This document shows, piece after piece, positions 1 through 10,284 of a stretch of 49,728 nucleotides of DNA (the stretch's first letter is position 1; every line of letters starts with the position of its first letter). A program made the translations under genes and the position numbers. The notes under the pieces were generated by a model. That model was given only the letters and a program-made list of their open reading frames with translations, did not search any database and was not told the DNA's origin. Source of the stretch: Fonticula-like sp. SCN 57-25 (lineage: Eukaryota > Nucleariida > Rotosphaerida); contig MEDX01000014.1 of the NCBI GenBank assembly GCA_001724245.1, forward strand, positions 1-49,728. Direction: 5' to 3'.

Positions 1-90
1 GCCTCGCTCTCCACCTTCCAGCAGATGTGGATCTCGAAGCAGGAGTACGACGAGTCTGGCCCGTCCATCGTCCACCGCAAGTGCTTCTAA
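1..90 (+). CDS. ACT1: Actin, C-terminal end (partial, 5' truncated)
   Basis: The window opens in frame inside the last exon of an actin gene and reads 29 residues to a TAA at 88-90. The peptide contains STFQQMWISK followed by EYDESGPSIVHRKCF, the nearly invariant C-terminus of conventional actin (subdomain 1, ending Lys-Cys-Phe). Actin is the ATP-binding cytoskeletal filament protein. The upstream part lies outside the window, so intron content and paralog identity cannot be judged. Its 3' end converges on eIF3a across about 0.5 kb. Confidence 0.95.
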   Translation, partial: ASLSTFQQMWISKQEYDESGPSIVHRKCF

Positions 91-605
91 GCGCACGGCC
101 TGTGGCCCCTCACTTCATTTTTGTACTACGCTCCGCGTACAATAACAGTGATGTTGACGATAATTTTCCCCGACCAAAAAGTACACACAAAGTATGGAAT
201 GTCTTTCAAAGTTGATACTCCTGTCACCACCGTTTATTTCATTGCGATGCTGGTCCATAGAACATGTTTTTTTATTGTTGCATGCTTGTGGTGCTTGGTT
301 GTTTGCTGCATAAAGTATCGTACAGAATTATCGTGCAGAAACCATAAGCGGCTATTCTTGACCAAACTCGTTGGATAATAATGTAATGAACCCGATGATC
401 TACATCGCAATTTCGCACTGGATTTAGCCATATGGACATAGCCAAAAAATACAATACTAGAGAACTACTGTCGACGCTGGTGGTTATTTTCGTCGTCTCT
501 TCTTTTTGTATGAACCAAGTCCCGTGTACTAATTAGAATAATAAACTACGACTATATTGATCAATTTGGAAAGAAACGTCACACTGAAAACAGATGTCCC
601 TGCGC
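91..605. other. Convergent intergenic spacer
   Basis: This AT-rich stretch lies between the actin stop and the eIF3a stop and should hold both 3' UTRs. AATAAT/AATAAA-like runs occur near 360-385 and 536-545. Short open frames on both strands have no coding character. I see no RNA gene or mobile element here. Confidence 0.6.
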
Positions 606-3600
606 CTAATCACGACGCCACGAGTTGCCCGACGACGTGGAGCGAGACGAGCCGTATGAGCCGCCATCCCTGGGGGCAGGGCGAGAATCGCGCTGCTCGT
701 CACGGTTGTCGCGCCAGCTGCGAGTGTCGCGAGGAGCGTCGCGGGAATCGCGGGGAGCATCGCGGGGAGCATCGCGGGGGTCACGAGGGGCATCGCGGCT
801 ACCGGCGGAGCGCCAGCCAGAAGAGCCGCTAGTGTTGGCGTTCTCTTGACGGAAGTCGCGGTAACGAGGCTCGGCAGACCGCCTGTCATCGCGAGGCTGG
901 TCGTCGCGAGGCTGGTCGTTGTAGCGACGCGGGCCTTCGGAACGCCAGGTATCAGCGGAGCGCTCAGCCTGCGACCTCCAGCCACCGGACGACTCGGGGC
1001 GCTCGCCCTGAGACCTCCAGCCACCGGACGACTCGGAGCGTTCCTCGCGCGGCGGCAGAGACGCCTGGCGGCGGGGCGGCTCAGAGGAACCAGCGAGACG
1101 ACGTTCAATCTCAGCCTCCTTCTGGCGCTGCATAGCGGCACGCTCGTCGAGGCGGCGGTTGTACTCGGCAGCTTCAGCAGCCTCGGCCTCCAGCTTGGCG
1201 CGCGCCTCCTCCTCCTCCTCACGAAGGCGCTCCTCCTCCTCGGCACGAAGCGCCTCCTCCTCCGCACGCCGCTCCTCCTCCTCGCGGCGGCGAATCTCCT
1301 CCTCCTCACGCTGGCGGCGGCGAGCCTCTTCCTCGGCCTTCTTGCGCTCCTCCTCCTCGCGCTGCTTGCGAGCACGGGCCTCCTTGCGACGCTGAAGCTC
1401 CTCCTCGACTTCCTTGAGAGTGACATCGTACTTCTGCTGCACGGCAGCTTGGCGCGCAGCCATGACACGAGCACGGAACGCCTGTGCCTCGGCGAGCAGG
1501 TGACCCATGCGCTCCTTCATCTCGGTGTCGCGAGCAAACTGCTCCTGCGCGGCCTTGAGAGTGGCAGCCTTGTTCTGGGCATACTGATCAGCGTCCTCCT
1601 TCTTGAGGCGCTCAAAGTCCTGCTCGAGAAGGGGAATCTCCTCCTTGCGGTAAGCACGCTCGAGGTGATCCATCCGCTTGCCAATAGAGCTAAGACGAGC
1701 CTTCATCTCCTTCTTCTCCGTCTCAAAGATCTGGAACTGCTTCTTAACAAGCTCCTCGGGGGAGAGATCCTTGAGATCGTCCATCGACAACTTGATGCCA
1801 ATGACCTCGCTCTTGCGCTTCATGTCCTCAGCCATGCGCATGCGCTGAGAGAGTTCGATTTCCTCGCGCTCGCGCTGAATACGCTCTTGCTCACGACGCT
1901 GCGACTCCTCCGCCAGACGAACACGCTCGGCCTCCGCCTCAAGCGCCATCTGACGCTGCTTCTCGCGGTTCTCGGCGGCCTCCTTCTGCTGCAAGGCGCG
2001 CTCGACTGCCTCCTTCTTCTTTTCGATGAGGTTCTTGCGCTGGAGCGCGCTGGTGTGCGCCTCCTTGACCTGCTTGGCAATGTTGTTAAAGAAGCTGGCG
2101 CGCTGCTCAGCGACGGCCGCCTCCTGAAGCGGGCTGATGAGACGGGACGCCTCCTCAAGACGGCGAGACACGGCAAGCAACTGCGAGCGAATCTCGGTTT
2201 TCTGATCAAGACAATAAGAGTAAGCATAAAAGAACGCTCTTGATTCAAAACGTACGTCGCGAACGCCGGACGAGCCATCACGGTCAGTAGCTGCGGTGGC
2301 AGGAAGGAGACCAAAGACGACGGACTGCGTAAGATGGTTGACGCGGACACTAATATCGCCCCGCTTGCTCATATCAACAACGTGCTTCTCGATCGCCAGC
2401 GGAGTGGCAAACGGCGCAAGCTCGGCGAGGGTGGTGAGCTTAAGAGAACTGTACACCTGCGACACTTGAAGAAGGACGCGTGCGAGCGCCACCTGCTTAA
2501 GGGCGGGCGCGTAGCGCGCGAGCGACGGGTTGGCCTCGATGACGGCAAGAATAGGCGTAAGCTTCTTGTGAAGAACAAGAGGCTGGAAGTCAACTTCGAG
2601 AAGCTTGTACAGCTCAACGAGCTCGGGCGACACCATCTGGAGAATGTCCTTGGCCAAAAGCTCCTGGATGAGAGAATCGCGGGAAGGGGTCTTCTGGAGG
2701 AACAGAAGGCTCGCGAGGCGGTTGGCGCGCGCATCTTGCTCCTCCTGCTCGATGTAGCTGTTGTTGGAGCCGAGGCTAAGGCGGACAGGCGTCAAGATGG
2801 GGGAGGCCAGGGCACAGAGGAAAACGGCAGACGCAATCTCGGTGCGCTCTTCAGGCGAAAACGTCTTGACCTGCTTCTGCTGGAAGAAGAAGAGCTTGTA
2901 CGCATAGGCATGGTACAGGCCGTTATCAGACATGAGGAAGACCTGCATGAGCTTCTCGTAGTACACAGCGAGGGAAGCAGCCTTGGGGAACTTCTTGGCA
3001 TGGTACACCAACCCATGAAGATCCTCGACCGTACGGAACGCCTCCTGCCAGAGCTCCAGCTCAACCGTAACGTTCAGCTGCACAAAGCGCGTATCGAGGT
3101 GCAGCTGGAAAGAGTCGCTGTTGCTCAGGTTGATGTTGTTGGGCTGATGAGACTTGGAATACCACTGCACATGGGAGCGGAGAAGCTCGCAGAGGCGGCG
3201 CAGCTCAAGCTTGCGGTTGTACTTTTGGCAAAAGTAAAAGGCCTGCTGGGCTGTTTCCTGGTAGACAGTCTCGAGCTTGCTGTTGTTGCGCAACACTTCG
3301 ATGACGGTGCGGTACGCCTCCCACAGGAATCGCAGGGCAGGCGAAGCGCGGACGCGATCACGGGACTCATCGCCAGTCACGCTGCTCAGCAAAAGGCTCT
3401 CGGGGGTCTCCGACTCCTCCAGATCCTCCACGTCCACCGAGTCCTTGTCGCCCTTCTCGGGAACAACGGCGCGGGCTTGGGCGAGGGTAAGGAAGCGCTT
3501 AATCACGAGCTCAAGAGAAGCAGGGTTCGTGTGCTGGCTCACGTTCTTAAACTGGTAAAGACCTTCCTTTGCCGGACGCGACAGCTGAAGATCCACGCAA

Positions 3601-3826
3601 AGCTCAACGTACTTCAGCATGATCTGCTCGAGAGTGGCAGACCACGAGCGAAGGCGCTTGCTGGTGATCACATCCTGCAGATGAGTGGCGGCAGCCATCT
3701 TTTGGCCGACCACAAGAAGCTCTACGCATTAAAAAAGTTAGACAATGCTCTCTGCGTATTCAGAACAAGGAGAGGCGTACCATCAGCGCGCTTGAGCGCG
3801 TTATCCGGCCGAGGAAACCGCGACAT
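606..3826 (-). CDS. EIF3A: Eukaryotic translation initiation factor 3 subunit A
   Basis: Model: complement(606..2201, 2256..3721, 3781..3826), 1035 aa. eIF3a is the core PCI subunit of eIF3 and acts in 43S/48S assembly in the cytoplasm. Exon 1 supplies MSRFPRPDNALKRADELL, matching the family's FxRPENALKRA start, and exon 2 continues with IMLKYVELCVDL and AKEGLYQFKN. A helical PCI-type core is followed by a long Arg/Glu-rich coiled coil (about residues 540-880) and an Arg/Asp-rich tail with repeated RDAP/RDxR units, the usual eIF3a architecture. Intron 1 (59 nt, GTACGC..TAG) is needed to reach the real start. Intron 2 (54 nt, GTACGT..CAG, 2202..2255) has no stop and a length divisible by three, so an unspliced reading adds 18 foreign residues. 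It is divergent from the next gene. Confidence 0.95.
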
Positions 3827-4047
3827 CGTCGTTCGGTCCCGCTCAGGCAAGAAGAGGGAAAAGGGCAAAGAACCACGCGTCCTCGATCACGATTCTTTCT
3901 GAATCGCGATCTGTAAGGATGTGTCACTGTTTCGCAGTTTCGTTTTGGCTGGTTTTGGCGGCAGCTTGGCACCATGTCGGCTTGGTCCATAATTTTAATG
4001 TCACCATACTTTTGAACGGACGTTCCCTGTAAAAATTTAGTGGCGAC
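3827..4047. promoter_or_regulatory. Divergent promoter between eIF3a and the duplicated-module gene
   Basis: A 221-bp spacer lies between two outward-facing start codons. It holds an imperfect inverted repeat at 3885-3911 with 11-bp arms around a 5-nt loop (GATCACGATTC / GAATCGCGATC, one mismatch). This could be a dimeric factor site or simply a 5' UTR hairpin of eIF3a. No clear TATA box is visible. The promoter role is inferred from gene orientation only. Confidence 0.5.
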
Positions 4048-5364
4048 ATGACCGAGCGCGCGGTCGGCGCGACGGTAAATGTCATCAGCCGGTCCGAAGT
4101 CTGTCAAAGTGTTTCCCGTGCAGTGGAAGCGACGACGTCGAGGGTGGACGTGGTTGTGTATGTCGGCGAACTTCACATGGTGTTGGATAGCATACCCGTA
4201 GAAACAGGTTTTACCTACCATAACCTTCTTTCAGCAGTCCAACGCGAGTTCAATATGTTGAATCCCGACTACGGCCAGTACCTGAGCTGCTTCCGACAGG
4301 TGCGCGTTTTTCTTCTTTTCTTTTTGAGTATCTGCTGACATGAGCCGGAATCCCGACCAGCTTCGTACTTCAGAAAACGGCGAGCCGTTTACCCAAGAAC
4401 AGCTGAGTGGCCTTATCGGTGATGAGGACGTGTACTATGTCGATTGCGTTTCATGTACGTTTGAACCCGGCTCACTTTTTTCGCGCGTTGACCACTCTGC
4501 AATAGTTGACTTTGTCGCATCATCTCTGGATATGCTTCGAGCTTGGTTCTCTGGCAGCAGCAGCGAAGGAAATGGACATTCGGATCAACTTCCACCTGCA
4601 CCTGTGGACAACTTGATCCCGGACTGTCATAATCCCTCGAGCAATATCTATCAGGAATCTAATCCGCTCAAGGAGCAAGGGTTGTCGATGTTGTCTTCTC
4701 CGAATTCGCACAGCACGATGAGTAGGCGGATGTCGAGGGTGGACGTGGTCGTGTTTGTCGGCGAACTTTTCTGTGTGGTGGATCGCATACCTGTAGAAAC
4801 AGGTTATACCTATCATAACCTACTTTCAGCAGTCCAACGCGAGTTCAATAAGATGAATCCAAATTACCGCCAGTACCTGAGCAGCTTCCGACAGGTTCGT
4901 TTTCTTCTTTTCTGTTTGACTTTCCGCTGACATGCGCCGGAATCCCGACCAGCTTCGTACTTCAAAAAACGGCAAGCCCCTCACCGAAGAACAGCTGGGT
5001 GGTCTTATCGGTGATGAGGACGTGTACTATGTCGATGTTGTTGAATGTACGTTTGAACCCAGAACGCGGCCCACTTTTTTCGCGCGCTGACCACTCTGCA
5101 ATAGTTGACTTTGTCGCATCATCTCTGGATATGCTTCGAGCTTGGTTCTCTGGCAGCAGCAGCGAAGGAAGTGGACATTCGGATGATCCTCCAGCTGCAC
5201 CTGTGGACAACTCGATCCCGGGCTTGAATAATCCCACGAGCATCGTCTATCAAGAACATAACCCGCTTAAGGGGCAAAGGTTGTATAGATTTCCTTCTCC
5301 GAATTTGCACAGCACGTTGAGTAGGCGGAGAGTATCACCTTACAACGGAGTAGAATCTGCTTAA
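4048..5364 (+). CDS. Unknown protein made of two tandem modules (possible ubiquitin-like fold)
   Basis: Model: join(4048..4299, 4361..4454, 4506..4894, 4953..5046, 5105..5364), 362 aa. I do not recognise the family. Each module starts with RVDVVVxVGEL, then PVETGxTYHNLLSAVQREFN, then NPxYxQYLSxFRQ. An intron follows, then LRTSxNGxP, an acidic stretch GDEDVYYVD, a second intron and a Ser-rich tail (FDFVASSLDMLRAWFSGSSSEG). Beta strand, helix and acidic turn recall a beta-grasp/ubiquitin-like or Crinkler-header fold, but that is only inference. Introns 1 and 3 are homologous (61 and 58 nt). Introns 2 and 4 are homologous (51 and 58 nt); the first is stop-free and in frame. Acceptors were chosen because copy 2 lacks the earlier AG. 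No signal peptide or membrane segment is seen. Confidence 0.6.
4136..5331 (+). repeat. Intragenic tandem duplication, two units of about 595 bp
   Basis: Matching landmarks recur with a constant offset: AGGGTGGACGTGGT at 4141 and 4736, and GTACGTTTGAACCC at 4455 and 5047 (offsets 595 and 592). The unit spans coding sequence and two introns. Copies differ by substitutions and small indels, notably 7 extra bases in the second copy of the downstream intron. A further AGTAGGCGGA near 5321 looks like the unit boundary of a truncated third copy. Confidence 0.9.
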
Positions 5365-5880
5365 AAATTTCGTCAAGGCGATTTGAAAGGTGAGGGTTAT
5401 TTTAGTATCAAGAAGACAATCAACTGTGTATTATTTCGCGTATGGATTTTAGCATACTGTATTTTATCGATTTGAATAAACGCGGCGTGTCTCAAAAGAA
5501 AGAAAACCCACACGCTAGAAGCGGCGCAGATCCCTTTACGGTTATTGGTGTTATGATAGCAGTGCAAGCGCACACGCGCGTCACTGTGGAATGGGCAAAA
5601 ACGAATGGGCAAAAACGGTATAGTACGATACGGTACATCATGTCAGATTCTCCAAATATTACAGTTCGCACGCGCTGCCCCTCAAGTGCAATAGTCACTT
5701 CTGCTGTTGATACAGGTTCCCCGCAGGTTCGGTCGCGCAGTGCCGACACTCTACTCCTATAGGGCTCAGACGCGTAGTGTAGCTGTTTCTAACGTGGAGA
5801 GCGTTTGAGGTTGTGTGTGTGTGCACGTTGTTTGCCACATTCGCGTTTCCACGTATTGTCTATACCTTCGCCGTTTAGCC
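5365..5880. other. Intergenic spacer with short direct repeat
   Basis: This is AT-rich 3' flank followed by the presumed JmjC-gene promoter. A 14-bp direct repeat GAATGGGCAAAAAC occurs twice in tandem at 5589-5616. A 106-codon open frame across 5442-5762 has no recognisable domain and unbiased composition, and I do not call it a gene. Confidence 0.5.
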
Positions 5881-7224
5881 ATGTTTGCTGTAATCACCTC
5901 GTGCATCTTACTTGCAGTGGTCACGTCGGGGCACCAGACTCCTCGTCCCCCAGGTCATGCTCAGTACTACGACCCGGCTGCAATGGCCGAGCTTGAGAAC
6001 AAGATGCAGGCTCTTCAGCTGTCATTGTGGAATACTCGCGACCAGTTGAAGGAGACAAGGCGAGCATTCGAAAGACTAGTTGCAAACGATGCAAAGCGTC
6101 CTCTCGAGCCGATTTCAGTTGAGCGGCGAAGTCGGCTAACGTATGACGAGTTTCTTCGTGAATACGCCAGCCGCGGTCGACCCGTTATTATTACCGACAT
6201 GCTTCCTGTTATGTTCCCCGACGGCGCGTGGGACCTCGACTACCTTGTTTCGATGTGCGGCGACTCTACTGTCGATCCATTCGAGTTCCAGGCGGACGCC
6301 AACGTATGGGGACGGTGCGACACTCGGCTGACTTGTGCTCGTTGTGATTAACAGCTGTTGCTTGGTAGTCTTGTGCACGCCGGCGTGGAGATTCCGTTGG
6401 AAGAGTTTGTGGAACGTCATCGTGATGCAGACGACGAAGACGTGCAGCGGCTATACGTTCATGACTGGTCGCTCCTTTTAAAGTGTCCTGCGGCATTCCT
6501 TCCGTCAAGCTCTCGCAGATTTGTTGTTCCAAAGTATTTTTCAGATGATCTTCTGCAGCGACTGCCTGCGGGACGCGGCTTGCTTTGCCGCGACGAGTGG
6601 CCGTCGCTCTTTATCGGCGCCAAGGGATCTCTCAGTGGGGTACGCTCTCTGTCGTCCCCGTGGTCCGTGTCTCATAATTTTCTTTTTGTAGCTTCATGTC
6701 GACTCATTTGGATCCAATTTTTGGATGATGCTTTTGAGTGGGCGAAAGCACTGGCGGTTCTTCCTCGAAGGTGACAGACCGTTTTTATACGAGGACCGTG
6801 CTCAAAGTGTGTTTAATGTGGACGCTTTTCGGATTGCGGAGACTGAGGACAAGCCGCTTGCAAAGCTTGCCCAGCCGTACGACTGCGTGCTAGAGCCAGG
6901 CGAGCTTCTCTTTGTCCCGGCCGGCGCCCCGCATCAAGTTTTAAACTTGGAGGATTCCGTTGCAATCTCGGGTAATTATATTGACAGTACAAATTTTCAA
7001 CGGTCGCTCGTCGAAATCGGACGAGAGGCACATGCAGGGGTGCAGGAAAGTGTTGAGCTATATGGGGAATTATCGTGCGTGCTATTCACTTGAATCAATG
7101 CGGCTTTTAATCATGATGAATTGGTAGGAAACTGGATGGCACGTACAAGGCAAATGCCAACCACGTCGACCGCTCGTGGAGTGGATTCAAGAACCCTCAG
7201 TGGAGGAAGACGGTCAATGTATAG
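5881..7224 (+). CDS. JmjC (cupin-8) Fe(II)/2-oxoglutarate hydroxylase with signal peptide
   Basis: Model: join(5881..6303, 6355..6639, 6692..7074, 7128..7224), 395 aa. The first residues MFAVITSCILLAVVTSG look like a signal peptide, so the enzyme probably works in the secretory pathway (compare animal JMJD8). A short coiled coil follows (about 28-60), then YDEFLREYASRGRPVIITDM, the usual lead into a cupin-8 JmjC fold. After splicing, exon 3 gives LHVDSFGSNFW, holding the iron ligands His238 and Asp240, then SGRKHWRFF. The distal ligand is His317 in PAGAPHQV. All three metal ligands are therefore present. The C-terminus ends in a Trp-rich WSGFKNPQWRKTV. The ATG at 5881 is preferred over an in-frame upstream start at 5815 because it places the hydrophobic segment at the N-terminus. 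Substrate unknown. Confidence 0.88.
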
Positions 7225-8110
7225 TGGCCTGTTATGCGCCGTGCGGTAGAATACCTGAAGTAGTATCGTGTTTTTTGCCGACTCTCTCTGCTTCTCGTGC
7301 TACACTGTGCATTCTTGTTGGGATGTTTATCTTGTTTAGTGGTGACTTTGTGAGCTAGTTTTCCGTGTGTTGTTTTGGCCAGGTGGCTATTACTTGTTGC
7401 GTTGCTCCTTACAAGTAGCGGGGTTGCGGACAGGCCACATTCTCGTGTACTGTTCGTGTGATTCTGCGCGTGTTAGCACGTCTTGCAATGATGATGACTA
7501 TCCTTGTGAATAATGCTATTTGCATAAATCCTGCAATCTTGCTGCGGATCCGTGTATTGTGCAGTTTGTAGAAATGCAAGATTGGAGTACTGTTGTATCG
7601 CTATAGCGTTTTTAATGTTTTCATTGTTTGAATGATTCTCGTACATACAATAAATAATACAACGAATTATAGGATATCCATCAGTCTCACATCAGATAAT
7701 GGAGTACAACAGTCGTTGAGACAAAAATACGAGATGCGCAGCCGTGCTGTGCCTGGCTGTACACTGTGCAATATCCGTACATAGTATGCTGCGAAGCGCG
7801 TTGTGACAATCCTGGCTTGCGGCTGTTTGAACTGTGCAACTAACCGCAGCATCGATTTGGCTCGTTGTTCAAACGTTGATCGTCCGGGAGAATCATAAAC
7901 TGGCGCCCACTGTTTGAACGGTAAGACTGATTGCAGGATTGATGTAGCTCCTTGTTAACGCTGCTTCCTTTTGCGTGGACAACAATCTGTCAACATAAGT
8001 CGCAGCGTCTACTGTTTGAACAGTGCGTAAATACAGGATCAATACGGCTCGTTGCTCAGACGTCGTTTGTGTGTGACCTATGGAATTAATGCCCCACTGC
8101 AAATAGTGCA
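7225..8110. other. Gene-poor AT-rich spacer with decayed repeat units
   Basis: No gene is seen. From about 7730 onward, fragments related to the downstream minisatellite appear (TTTGAACTGTGCAAC near 7827, CTGTTTGAACAGTGCG near 8010). They suggest older, more diverged copies of the same array. Short open frames on both strands carry no recognisable motif. Confidence 0.5.
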
Positions 8111-8149
8111 ATTGAATCAGAGTTTATGCGTTTCGTCGTTTAATAAGTG

Positions 8150-8900
8150 AGGCATCGCAAAGCCCGCTGTTCACAGCAGCGTCGTTCGTGTATGGAGACC
8201 AATACTGCACTGTTTAAACAATGAAACCGGCACTAGATTGATATGATTCATCCTTCAAACAGTGAGGCATGCAGACCCCTCTGTTCACAGCAGCGTCGTT
8301 GGTGTATGAAGACCAATATCGCACTGTTTAAACAATGAAACTAATACATGGTTGATCTGATTCATTGTTTGAACTAAGTGCAAACTGTTCCTGACCGCAT
8401 TGTTGGCGTATGTAGATCAATGTTGCACTGTTTTAACAATAAAACGGATCAGGTTTAATATGATTCATCGTTCCAACAGTGAGGCATCGCAGCCCTGCTG
8501 TTCACAGCAGCATTGTCGCTGTATGGACATCGATATCGCACTGTTAAAAATTGAAACTGACAGAGGGTTGATATCATTCATCGTTCAAACAGTGGGACAT
8601 TGCAGCACCGCTGTTCACCGCAGCATTGTCGGTGCATGGGAGACCAATATCGCACTGTTTAAACAATGAACCAGGCATGCTTCAACCTTCAAACAGTGAA
8701 GCACTGGAGTCCCACTGTTCACAGGAGCATTGTTGATGTATGGAGCTTAATATTTCACTGTTTAATGAAACGGACACAGGGTTGATATGATTCATCGTTC
8801 AAAATATGAAGCGTCGTAGCGCGCGCACTGTTCGCAACAGGGTCGGTAGTGATCGCACTGTTTAAGCAATGAAATGATTCGTCGTTCGAACAGTGAGGTG
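8150..8900. repeat. Degenerate minisatellite, about seven units of about 100-114 bp, each with two hairpins
   Basis: The marker GCACTGTTTAAACAATGAAAC recurs with variation at 8207, 8321, 8425, 8538, 8652, 8755 and 8854, giving steps of 114, 104, 113, 114, about 103 and about 99 bp. Each unit contains CACTGTTTAAACAATGAA followed some 20 nt later by an imperfect reverse complement ending TTCAAACAGTG. Several units also contain CTGCTG-TTCA-CAGCAG or a variant (perfect at 8495-8510). The array is non-coding. Function is unknown; it may be a satellite, a non-autonomous element array or a replication-slippage product. Confidence 0.85.
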
Positions 8901-10284
8901 CACTCTCGAAGTATAATACAGGACAAACACTCGCGGTCAACGATACACAGGTATGTCAAAGGAAACATGGTATGGGTAAAACTGAACTCCGCTCGTTATC
9001 AGCTGCGTTTTTGAACGTTGAAAGGTCTGTGCGTGAGAGTAAGGTTATAATGAGAATACAATTTCCTGGAAAGCACAGTATCGTGCACCTGACTGAGATT
9101 TGTGGACTGAGAGACATTGTTGTTGCGTTGCGGTACCAACTGAGCATAACCAAGGCACAGTCGTGTCGTCGCACAGTCGACAAAGATGTATATGAGAGAA
9201 TCCGTTGCATAGGTCGGACGGTCGCTTTGGTCTGAACCGAAGTCTGCCACCATTCGAGAGGTAAGTTCGTGCACAGATTCATTCATGTAGGCGGACGCAC
9301 GGGTCTCGTCACTCGGACTATCCAGCGGGCTTCCGCAAAGCATTCATTCAATTGATACCTATCCTTTCTAGACTCAGATACACTTTCCGAGCGGCCAGCG
9401 GAAATCCTGGAAGCAAGACGGCCGCCAGCTGGTCGACGGAAGGATAGATGCACCAAGTGTAAGAGAGGTGTGCCAAGGATCAGGGTAAGACAAAGTGTAT
9501 TGAAAGGTTACACAGGAATCCGAGGGAAAGGCACGAGATCCAACCACGTGGATCACTGTGCACAAGACTGCCACAGCAGATATCCTACACAAGCGCTGAA
9601 ACGATGGCTGAAGCAGCTATGGCCTGCCGAACTGAAGATGGGGATTTCAGGTCCGTGGCACCGGCTCAGGAGTGTGTCGTCTGCAGGGAAAGAGCCGTTG
9701 TGCGATAAAACGTTAAGGAGGCACTATAGAAATGGGGAATGAAAGGGCAATAGCTTGGAAGAACTGCATACTTGAGCAGAGTGACTCCTTCTCGAGGAAC
9801 AGGAAATAGAGAGGGACAGGGTACCTTACAATTACGGAGTCAAAGGAATACACTCAATCATCGACGTTTTTATTATTCGATCGTAGTTGATATTCTAACC
9901 AATGACAGATCTGGGTTTTAAAAAGTTCTGATGTGATTGGTAGAGTAAAAGAATAGGAATCTACACCTATACCTTTCTTTTGCGCAGAGTGAGAGCATCT
10001 TTATTGTGGTCCTTCTTTTCATGGTATGCGAAAAAGAGGGGACAGCTTCGCCCGGAGCGTCGAAAAGGCGCGTCGTGACTCTTGCTAGGCATTCCGGTAG
10101 GGAGAATGCCGCAAGACTGCTCTTACTGAACCCCACAAGCGCGAGTACTGCTAAAGTGTGGATTTCAGATACAGAGGGAACTCATGCCGAATGTGACGAT
10201 TGTGCTTTATGGTTTATGAGTTGTTACACAAGGTGCGTCACATTAGCTCTGGGAACTAACGCTGTGGTCGTCTCAGTGCTCTAG
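8901..10284. other. Gene-poor region with possible decayed zinc-binding coding remnant
   Basis: No intact gene is recognisable. A plus-strand frame across about 9380-9595 reads GRRKDRCTKCKRG and, further on, NHVDHCAQDCHSRYPT. The Cys/His spacing faintly resembles the C-terminal zinc-binding tail of piggyBac-type transposases, but the frame has no ATG context or catalytic domain. Open frames at 8972-9235 and 10006-10284 have no recognisable family. The region most likely holds degenerate transposon DNA. Confidence 0.25.

Noticed and set aside
846-3902. Long plus-strand open frames opposite eIF3a (465 and 522 codons)
   Set aside because: They are antisense shadows of a GC-rich, Glu/Arg-biased coding strand, with Leu/Arg-rich composition and no domain.
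5442-5762. 106-codon open frame between the duplicated-module gene and the JmjC gene
   Set aside because: No domain, no splice support, contains a simple 14-bp direct repeat; likely chance.
6315-6354. Alternative first donor GTGCGA at 6315 for the JmjC gene
   Set aside because: It matches the local donor consensus better, but joins out of frame; GTATGG at 6304 restores the reading.
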